Assembly: GCA_030614305.1 (NCBI GenBank)
Contig: JAUWKH010000044.1
Location: forward strand, 1-9,619
Source: Bacteroidota bacterium
GTDB lineage: Bacteria; Bacteroidota; Bacteroidia; Bacteroidales; JADFUO01
DNA: 9,619 bases
Direction: 5' to 3'
Under the pieces are notes generated by a model that saw only the letters and a program-made list of their open reading frames with translations, was not told where the DNA came from and did no database searches. Position numbers and translations under genes: made by a program. Below, one piece after another: positions 1-6,047 of the stretch; the stretch's first letter is position 1; each line of letters begins with the position of its first letter.

Positions 1-303
1 AAATTAAAAAAGAATAACAAAGCATTATGGAATGGCAAACAAGGTGGCAACATGATTCGTGTCAGAACATCCAACGATAAAGCAGTGTTTGCTTTTGTAA
101 GAACCAGGGACAACGATAAAGTTTTTGCAATTTTTAATCTGACTGATCAGGAACAAATAATTAATTTAAAATGTAAAGATTTTATTGGAGATTATACAGA
201 TGTTTTTACAGGACAAAAAACTTCTTTTGCAAAAGGAGAAAAAGTAAATTTAGAGCCATGGGAATTTATAATATGCAGCAGTGGCAGCAGCAGTGGCAGG
301 TAA
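1..303 (+). CDS. GH13 alpha-amylase family protein, C-terminal end (5' end outside window)
   Basis: The frame is open from base 1, so the ATG at 52 is an internal methionine and not the start. The 100 visible residues begin KLKKNNKALWNGKQGGNM and continue with a run of short beta strands (KAVFAFVRTRD, KVFAIFNLTD, GDYTDVFTGQ) ending in LEPWEFII. This matches the C-terminal all-beta domain that follows the catalytic barrel in Bacteroidota GH13 amylases, where KxNxALWNG and the final PWE(F/Y) are usual. The catalytic residues lie upstream, so activity cannot be judged. Such proteins normally stop within a few residues of the PWEF strand. Here nine more residues follow (C92 to R100, CSSGSSSGR), encoded by the 12-bp tandem repeat that opens the inverted-repeat element at 274-573. 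The native stop therefore seems to have been replaced. There is no T9SS or other sorting tail, so the enzyme is probably periplasmic, cytoplasmic or lipid-anchored, depending on an N-terminus that is not visible. It is convergent with the SusD-like gene. Confidence 0.85.
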   Translation, partial: KLKKNNKALWNGKQGGNMIRVRTSNDKAVFAFVRTRDNDKVFAIFNLTDQEQIINLKCKDFIGDYTDVFTGQKTSFAKGEKVNLEPWEFIICSSGSSSGR

Positions 304-573
304 ATTCATTCCGAAGTTTCGTATTAGCGTTAACTTAAATATTGCGATTTTGATATTTATTTGTTTGGGTTATAGGGTTAGGGTTAAGAGGCCTGTTTGG
401 TTAAGAGGTAAGGGTGAAGTTTTTTTTTTACACCTAACCTTTTTCCTTTTACCCAAACCGGCTTCCTAACCTTTACCTTTACCGTTATTCAATTATACAT
501 ATAAAATTATCATTTTGATTCTGAAGTTAACGCCTATGAGAAGTTTCGGGATTACTGCCACTGCCACTGCAAC
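274..573. repeat. ~300-bp imperfect inverted repeat (MITE-like or long hairpin element)
   Basis: The two halves are imperfect reverse complements. The clearest matching arms are GCGTTAACTT at 327-336 against AAGTTAACGC at 524-533. Outside them are CCGAAGTTTCGTATTA (311-326) against the complement of TATGAGAAGTTTCGGG (535-550), and the outermost parts are CAGTGGCAG units on the left (275-299) against CTGCCA units on the right (555-570). The inner arms are purine-rich on the left (about 367-420, including GGTTAAGAGGCCTGTTTGG) and pyrimidine-rich on the right (about 430-482, including CCAAACCGGCTTCCTAACC), joined at a run of nine T (421-429). Three GGG runs lie at 367-383. There is no transposase gene and I see no target-site duplication. 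It lies between convergent genes, so the RNA hairpin could act as a terminator from both sides. It is either a non-autonomous mobile repeat or a family of intergenic repeats; the class is inferred from structure only. Confidence 0.7.
275..298 (+). repeat. 12-bp perfect tandem duplication GCAGCAGTGGCA x2
   Basis: GCAGCAGTGGCA occurs at 275-286 and again at 287-298. It forms the left end of the larger inverted repeat and is read in frame by the amylase gene as Ser/Gly codons. The right end of the inverted repeat has the related 6-bp unit CTGCCA at 555-560 and 561-566, followed by CTGC. Confidence 0.85.
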
Positions 574-605
574 TTGTGACATTAACCGTACACAGATTAG
601 TATTA

Positions 606-1982
606 TTAAGGTCCGTTCTGTGTTAAATTCGGATTAACATCAATTTCACGCTGAGGGATTTTAAACATCAAAGCATAATCATCCCATTCAAATTCAATAT
701 CATTATTTGGATTCGGGTCTTTAATGGTTTTATGAAGTCGCCGCCTGTTATGAAAATTATCACCTTCATAGAATAATTCTTTTGCTCTTTCATAATAAAA
801 ATCGTTTAAATTAACCGAACTTTCAAATGGTTTGATTGTAGCTCTTTCCCTGATTACATTAATATCTTCAATTGCTCCTGCCATATCTCCCAAATTCAAT
901 CTGCATTCGCCTCTTGTCAGATACAATTCGGCAAGTCTTATTAAAGGCACGCTCATGTATCTGTCATTAAATTTTGTAGTAAATGCCTTTCCTTCAATTG
1001 GTAAAACCATTTCATTATATCTTTTATCTGCAATTGTATCGGTATAACCTGATGTAAACAAAAAGACTTTAACCAATTTGTCGGATAAAATAAATTTAGG
1101 AGCACTTGCGCTTACTTTTCTGAAAAAACCGTTAAGAGCTCCGCAACTGGCATCACCAACAGTACTCATAATAGCAAAAATAATTTCTTCTGACAGTTCT
1201 GTGCGATAATTTTTTATAACACTATCCGTTACCAGTTGAAATTGGTTTGATTCAATAACTTCAGTTGCAGCATTGGCAGCTTCCTGGTAATTTCCACGAT
1301 AGAAATACACTCTTGAAAGCAGTGCTTTTGCTGCCCATTTTGTAGCCCTGTCAGAATTACTTTCAGGAAGTAACTCAACAGCTCTTTGTAAATCGGCAAT
1401 TACCTGATTGTACACCCCGTCAACAGATGCCCTGGAAGGTTTATCATCTATTGTTGTTGGTGATGTTAATAATGGGATAGCATCACCGGTTTTAAGATTT
1501 TGAAAGTATCTCATCATTTCAAAATTAACCAAAGCACGAATAAATATACATTCACCTTCAATTCTGCCTTTAGCTTCTTCAATATATTCGTCTTTAACTT
1601 CGGGTATTGCCTCAATGACAGTATTTACCATATTAATAGCCCAATAGCCATCAATCCACATTACAACTGTTATAAGGTTATCAGGTGACATCTCTTTATT
1701 CATCATTTGAATTTCCTCATAAACCAGGGCATATTCGCCTGATTTTTTTACATTATATGCAAGTATATCACCTGATGTCCACATACGTCCTCCAAATAAA
1801 TAACCTGATTGTAGCCGGTCATAAGCTCCTATTACTGCTGTTTCCAGGCCCGAAGTGCTTGTAAGTGCAAAACCGCTGTTAATTTCAGTAGTCGGTTGAA
1901 AATCAATTGACTTTTCGCATGAACTGAATATAAAAGCTATAGCTATACTTAAAATTAAAATTATCTTCGTTAAATTTTTCAT
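606..1982 (-). CDS. SusD/RagB-family outer-membrane glycan-binding lipoprotein
   Basis: 458 residues, somewhat shorter than many SusD proteins (around 500-550). The N-terminus is a lipoprotein signal: a hydrophobic stretch (residues 7-19) and a lipobox FSSC with the acylated cysteine at 22, followed by EKSID. Family marks are a helical TPR-rich body, for example AELYLTRGECRLNLGDMAGA (351-370), the motif YYERAKELFYEGDNFHNRRR (396-415), which corresponds to the family's ER..EL.FEG.R..DLRR, and the closing IPQREIDVNPNLTQN. SusD proteins sit on the cell surface as a lid on the SusC barrel and hold oligosaccharides for import. The start codon is 19 bp after the SusC stop, so the two are almost certainly co-transcribed and the proteins form one complex. 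The specific glycan cannot be read from SusD itself. An alpha-glucan is inferred from the flanking GH13 genes. Confidence 0.95.
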   Translation of the reverse strand: MKNLTKIILILSIAIAFIFSSCEKSIDFQPTTEINSGFALTSTSGLETAVIGAYDRLQSGYLFGGRMWTSGDILAYNVKKSGEYALVYEEIQMMNKEMSPDNLITVVMWIDGYWAINMVNTVIEAIPEVKDEYIEEAKGRIEGECIFIRALVNFEMMRYFQNLKTGDAIPLLTSPTTIDDKPSRASVDGVYNQVIADLQRAVELLPESNSDRATKWAAKALLSRVYFYRGNYQEAANAATEVIESNQFQLVTDSVIKNYRTELSEEIIFAIMSTVGDASCGALNGFFRKVSASAPKFILSDKLVKVFLFTSGYTDTIADKRYNEMVLPIEGKAFTTKFNDRYMSVPLIRLAELYLTRGECRLNLGDMAGAIEDINVIRERATIKPFESSVNLNDFYYERAKELFYEGDNFHNRRRLHKTIKDPNPNNDIEFEWDDYALMFKIPQREIDVNPNLTQNGP

Positions 1983-2001
1983 AATATACTGTATTTAAAG
2001 A

Positions 2002-5000
2002 TTAAAAAATAAGATTTATTCCAATATTATATGTTTTTGCCTGTGGCGGGCTAAGATAAGTAACTCCCTGTGTTACATTTGCTGAGTTATCACGGTTTAC
2101 TTCAGGGTCCCAGCCAATATAATTTGTCAGTGTCCAAATATTTGTTGCGACAAAATAAATCCTTATTTTGTCAAATTTTAATTTTCTTGTTAATTCTTCA
2201 GGGAATGTATAACCAAAAGTAAGAGATTTCAATCTCAGATATGAACCATCATCTAAATATTTGGTTGTATTGTATGTTGAAACGCTGCTATTCCAGAGCA
2301 GTTGTGATTGGTCGGTTATATCACCCGGCTTCTGCCATGCGTCAAGAACTGTAGTCATTTGGTTCCAGTTACTTCCGATATTTCCACCTTCAAAGAATTT
2401 TCCATCATCCCTGTAAATATCATTGCCATAAGAAAATGTAAAGTAAAATGAAAAGTCAAATCCTTTGTATGCAAGAGTATTATTAATACCACCGTAAAAT
2501 TCCGGATAAGGATTTCCAACAACAATAGCATCTCTTTCAAAATTATATTCTGTAGTTGATTCACCTGTTTCCTGATTAATAAATAAATCCTGACCTGTTT
2601 CAGGATCAACTCCTGCCCACTCAACTAATCGCCATGCACCTATGGGATGACCTTCCTGAGCATAGTTATTACCAAAAGTTCCTCCTGCATCGCCTCCTGA
2701 GAGTATTTGTCCTTCAAGGTTTATAATCTTATTCTGATTCCTTGAAACATTCAATGCGGTAATCCACGAAAATTCACCGATAAAATTATGACTGGTTAAG
2801 AAAATTTCAAAACCTTTATTTTCCATTTTACCTATGTTATCCCATACAGAAGTAAAACCGCTGGTTGCAGGTATATTTCTGTTTAACAGAACATCTGTCG
2901 AAACTCTTTTATAATAATCAAACCCTCCGGAGATCCTACCGTCCAGAAGACCAAAATCAAGTCCTATATCAAGCTGTGTTGTTTCTTCCCAATGAAGATT
3001 TGGATTCTCTTTTCTGCTTATACCTATGCCTGCTTCGCCATTATATTCTGTTATATAATATACACCAATATAGCGATATTCAGGTATTTCCGAATTTCCT
3101 GTTTTTCCATAACTTCCTCTTAATTTCAAAAATGAAATTACAGGGACATTTTGCATAAAATTTTCTTCTGTAAGAATCCAACCCACAGAAGCTGCAGGGA
3201 ATAATCCCCATTTTTTGTCTGTTCCAAACCTTGATGAACCGTCATTTCTTACACTAAGTGTTGCAATATATCTATTATTATATATATATCCCATTCTTCC
3301 GAAAAAGGAAAGGAAAGCATATTCGTTCTCCCATCCGCTTGTACTTTTTCTGTCGTTCGGAACATTTGTAGGATTCTCTAAAGCAGGATTAGGAAATCCT
3401 GCACCAAATAATTCCAAACCTTGTTGTTTGTATCGCTGATACGACATTCCTGCCATAGCAGTAACATTATGTTTTTCTTTAAAAGTTTTATTAAAATTGA
3501 AAGTATTGTTTGTGTTCCAGTTTGTAACTGTAAGTCTTCTGTCAGTTCCATTTGCTTCTTCCCTGGTAATAGTACCTTCATATTTTCTTTCAAGCTGGTA
3601 AATATTGTTCATACCAAATTCGGTTCGGAAAGTTAATGAAGAATGAATTTGATAATTAGCATAAAGGTTGCCAAGTATTGAAGTTGTATATGCTTTATAT
3701 TTTCTGTCTTCGTAATCAGCAACAACGTTTGTACCACTTTTAGGAGCAAAGTATGTTCCGTCATCATTATAAACAGGCATGATCGGCAGCGAGCGACTTT
3801 GTGCAGTACCCAAACCGCCTGCCCATCCGGTAGGAACATTTACATATTGCCGGTTTGTTACCCCTAAATTGACTCCGAATTTCAATCGTTTATTTGCAGT
3901 ATGCTCTAAATTTATTTTTCCGCTTAAACGCTGAAAATCATTGCCGACAATAATACCATTGGTTTTATTATAAGAACCACCAATATAAAATATTGTATTT
4001 TGTGTTCCTCCACTGGCAGAAAGATTTGCCGTTTGCTGAAAACCGGTACGTAACATTGTTTTACTCCAGTCCGTGCCAGTATTATCAATGATATTTTTAT
4101 TTTCTTCATAAGATAAATCATTGTTATATATACCAAAAGGTAATTTACTATAAAATTCCTCTTCAGTACCCATATCAGAATTAAACCATGCTTCTTTAGC
4201 TGCCCGAAGATATTCCTGTCCGTCTAAAACGCCCAGAATATGATTAACCTTAGAAATTCCCGAGCTATATGAAAAATTATATTTTGTTTTTCCCTGTTTG
4301 CCCTTTTTAGTAGTTATCAGGATAACACCGTTTGCACCACGTGCCCCATATATCGCTGCTGCCGAAGCATCTTTTAAAACCTCAATAGAAGCAATATCAT
4401 TGGGATTAATAAGGTTTAAAGCATTTGATTTGTCACAATAGCCGCTTTCTGTAGTTAAGTTCCCTGTAATGATCGGTACTCCATCAACAACATATAAGGG
4501 CTGGCTGCTTGTCATAACAGAAGCAGTTCCCCTTACCCTGATAGTTACAGGTGAACCTGCCATACCATTATCCTGTGTAACCTGCACCCCTGCTGCTTTT
4601 CCTTGTAATGCCACTTCAAAATTAGTCATAGGAACTTCCTCAATTTCTGAAACATCAATTTTTGAAATTGAACTGGTAATATCTTTTCTCCTTTTAGTTC
4701 CGTAGCCGATTACAACTAAATCATCCAGGAGCATTAAATCCTCTCCTAAAACAAAATTTACAGTTATTTTTTCTCCCGGATTAATTGTAACTTTTTCTGA
4801 AACAGTTTTGAATCCGAGAAAACTTACTATGAGTGTTTGTTCGCCGACCGGTGCATTTTCAAGTTCGTATTCACCGTTAATATCAGATGATACACCTATT
4901 GTGGTTCCTTGAATTATAATATTTGCACCCGGCAAACTTTCGTTTGAGTCCTTAGCCGTTATTTTACCAACAATAACGCTTGTTTGTCCAAAAGCAGCCG

Positions 5001-5055
5001 AAAACATCAGACCACTGAACAATGTTATTAAAATAATGCGTATAAGTTTTATCAT
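2002..5055 (-). CDS. SusC/RagA-family TonB-linked outer-membrane glycan transporter
   Basis: 1017 residues, the usual length. The order is: signal peptide (1-23, ending AAFG before Q24); an N-terminal carboxypeptidase-regulatory-like beta domain (about 27-105, with SLPGANIIIQGTTIGVSSD and GEYELENAPVG); a TonB-box-like stretch DDLVVIGYGT (111-120); a plug domain (about 123-250) with QPLYVVDGVPI (185-195), IASIEVLKDASAAAIYGARG (221-240) and ANGVILITTKKG; then a long beta-barrel ending in the aromatic terminal strand TYNIGINLIF. The extra N-terminal beta domain and the plug motif pattern are diagnostic of SusC/RagA rather than iron-type receptors. It imports oligosaccharides across the outer membrane using TonB/ExbBD energy, with the SusD-like protein encoded 19 bp downstream. 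The gene begins 43 bp after the upstream outer-membrane protein gene. I see no separate promoter in that gap, so expression probably comes from the promoter near 5964-5994. Confidence 0.96.
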   Translation of the reverse strand: MIKLIRIILITLFSGLMFSAAFGQTSVIVGKITAKDSNESLPGANIIIQGTTIGVSSDINGEYELENAPVGEQTLIVSFLGFKTVSEKVTINPGEKITVNFVLGEDLMLLDDLVVIGYGTKRRKDITSSISKIDVSEIEEVPMTNFEVALQGKAAGVQVTQDNGMAGSPVTIRVRGTASVMTSSQPLYVVDGVPIITGNLTTESGYCDKSNALNLINPNDIASIEVLKDASAAAIYGARGANGVILITTKKGKQGKTKYNFSYSSGISKVNHILGVLDGQEYLRAAKEAWFNSDMGTEEEFYSKLPFGIYNNDLSYEENKNIIDNTGTDWSKTMLRTGFQQTANLSASGGTQNTIFYIGGSYNKTNGIIVGNDFQRLSGKINLEHTANKRLKFGVNLGVTNRQYVNVPTGWAGGLGTAQSRSLPIMPVYNDDGTYFAPKSGTNVVADYEDRKYKAYTTSILGNLYANYQIHSSLTFRTEFGMNNIYQLERKYEGTITREEANGTDRRLTVTNWNTNNTFNFNKTFKEKHNVTAMAGMSYQRYKQQGLELFGAGFPNPALENPTNVPNDRKSTSGWENEYAFLSFFGRMGYIYNNRYIATLSVRNDGSSRFGTDKKWGLFPAASVGWILTEENFMQNVPVISFLKLRGSYGKTGNSEIPEYRYIGVYYITEYNGEAGIGISRKENPNLHWEETTQLDIGLDFGLLDGRISGGFDYYKRVSTDVLLNRNIPATSGFTSVWDNIGKMENKGFEIFLTSHNFIGEFSWITALNVSRNQNKIINLEGQILSGGDAGGTFGNNYAQEGHPIGAWRLVEWAGVDPETGQDLFINQETGESTTEYNFERDAIVVGNPYPEFYGGINNTLAYKGFDFSFYFTFSYGNDIYRDDGKFFEGGNIGSNWNQMTTVLDAWQKPGDITDQSQLLWNSSVSTYNTTKYLDDGSYLRLKSLTFGYTFPEELTRKLKFDKIRIYFVATNIWTLTNYIGWDPEVNRDNSANVTQGVTYLSPPQAKTYNIGINLIF

Positions 5056-5098
5056 AATAAATATTTTTTTAGTTAATATACATGATTAAATTATATAA

Positions 5099-5776
5099 TT
5101 AAAGATGAAACATAACACCAAGAGAAATCTCAAGAACCCTGTTTTTGATATCATCATCTTCGTTAAAGGCACTTGTTAATGCCCAGTTTTTTCTAACTGA
5201 AGCCAGAACACTGAATGATCCCAAATTGTATTCCAGTCCTCCTCCTAATAACAAACCCCACTCCCATCGGTTTTGGAAACGGCTGTCAAACTCAATTTTA
5301 TCTTCAGTGGTCCAGTGAAACGGAAGAGGATTATAAGCTTTTACACTATCTCCAAACGTCCACTCTCCTGTTGTCCAGAATGCAGTATAACCGCCAAATT
5401 CCAGATTAACATAAAAGTCATCTATCGTTTCAAACGATAATTTTACCATTATAGGCATTACTGCATAATTTGTTTTAATTTCAAAATCATAATTGCCTGA
5501 AATATGACTGTATTTCATACCTCTTGATTCGTATAGTAAATCAACTTCAAAGGCTATTGGATTTCGTTTTGGGTAAAAAGGCAATAATTTATCTTTAACT
5601 TCCACACCTAAACCCAAACCAAAATTGTAACCATTATATGCCTTTCCTTCAAAATTGGTGTACTCTTTAAGCCATTTTGATTTGCTAAAGCCGATTTTTG
5701 GGCCCACGAATACTTGCGAATAAGTATTCATGCCAGCAAAAATCAGAATTGTTAAAACCAATAAATATTTTTTCAT
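5099..5776 (-). CDS. Outer-membrane beta-barrel protein (PorT/OMP_b-brl-like), function unknown
   Basis: 225 residues with a typical signal peptide (1-20, ending NTYS before Q21). The mature protein starts VFVGPKIGFSKSKW and is built from alternating amphipathic strands separated by polar loops (IAFEVDLLYESRGMKYS, YVNLEFGGYTAFW, WGLLLGGGLEYNLGSFSVLA, RVLEISLGVMFHL), ending in a hydrophobic strand. This is the layout of the small 8- to 10-strand barrel family common in Bacteroidota, often annotated as porin family or PorT-like. It heads the unit that continues with SusC and SusD, only 43 bp upstream of SusC, so a role in the same surface complex or in glycan passage is plausible but inferred. 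No catalytic or binding motif is recognisable. Its leader contains an inverted repeat (5907-5931), and its likely promoter lies at 5964-5994. Confidence 0.8.
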   Translation of the reverse strand: MKKYLLVLTILIFAGMNTYSQVFVGPKIGFSKSKWLKEYTNFEGKAYNGYNFGLGLGVEVKDKLLPFYPKRNPIAFEVDLLYESRGMKYSHISGNYDFEIKTNYAVMPIMVKLSFETIDDFYVNLEFGGYTAFWTTGEWTFGDSVKAYNPLPFHWTTEDKIEFDSRFQNRWEWGLLLGGGLEYNLGSFSVLASVRKNWALTSAFNEDDDIKNRVLEISLGVMFHL

Positions 5777-5906
5777 GATAAAAAGATTTGGTTAATAATT
5801 TATTTTGATATTTTGAATTTTAATATTGAAATTTACTTGTTATTTATAGTTTGTCCCGATATTAGCGGTATTTGGTGCTTTAAACCCCTACCCATACTTA
5901 TATGCA

Positions 5907-5931
5907 TTCTCAAACTCCTATAATTTGAGAA
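5907..5931 (-). promoter_or_regulatory. Inverted repeat TTCTCAAA-N9-TTTGAGAA in leader of the leftward operon
   Basis: Perfect 8-bp arms at 5907-5914 and 5924-5931 surround the 9-bp spacer CTCCTATAA. It lies roughly 30-50 bases downstream of the predicted leftward start site and about 130 bases before the first gene. It could be an RNA hairpin in the leader or a DNA operator for a dimeric regulator placed to block elongation. The RNA loop on the minus strand would expose UUAUAGGAG. Which of these applies cannot be decided from the sequence. Confidence 0.45.
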
Positions 5932-5963
5932 GAGGTTAGATTAAAATATTTGCATTTATATAA

Positions 5964-5994
5964 CAAAGATATAATTTTTTTTTACTTTTACAAA
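5964..5994 (-). promoter_or_regulatory. Bacteroidota-type promoter of the leftward OMP-SusC-SusD operon
   Basis: On the minus strand, TTTG (5994-5991) is followed after 19 bp by TATCTTTG (5971-5964). This matches the Bacteroidota sigma consensus of TTTG at -33 and TAnnTTTG at -7 with standard spacing. Transcription would start at about 5957-5961, leaving a leader of about 180 nt before the ATG at 5776. No other CAAAnnTA (plus-strand reading) occurs between 5777 and 6000, so this is the only good candidate. Confidence 0.7.
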
Positions 5995-6010
5995 ATATTA
6001 ATTATCTTTG
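5981..6010 (+). promoter_or_regulatory. Bacteroidota-type promoter of the rightward T9SS protein gene
   Basis: TATCTTTG at 6003-6010 is a perfect TAnnTTTG -7 box. The -33 box is weak: only TTTA (5981-5984) at an 18-bp spacing, at the end of a run of T. The predicted start is near 6013-6017, giving a leader of about 32 nt. The leader is A-rich (AAAACTAACAACTT just before the ATG) and has no Shine-Dalgarno sequence, as is usual in this phylum. It overlaps the leftward promoter. Confidence 0.55.
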
Positions 6011-6047
6011 TATAAAAAAAATAAGTATTCACCAAAACTAACAACTT

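Noticed and set aside
52..54. ATG as start of a small 83-residue gene
   Set aside because: The frame is open upstream to base 1 and those residues (KALWNGKQGGN) fit the amylase C-terminal domain, so this ATG is internal.
366..391. Telomere-like GGGTTA units and a possible G-quadruplex
   Set aside because: Only three GGG runs at irregular spacing. They form part of the purine-rich arm of the inverted repeat, and nothing else suggests a chromosome end.
281..469. 62-residue plus-strand frame overlapping the amylase end
   Set aside because: It overlaps the amylase in another frame and runs through the palindrome. It resembles no protein and its composition is that of repeat DNA.
274..573. CRISPR array or insertion sequence
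   Set aside because: No regularly spaced direct repeats with unique spacers, and no transposase reading frame within the 300 bp.
5851..5890. Possible further copy of the palindrome (CCCGATATTAGCGG resembles part of its left arm)
   Set aside because: Only about seven consecutive bases (ATTAGCG) are shared and no matching second arm is present.
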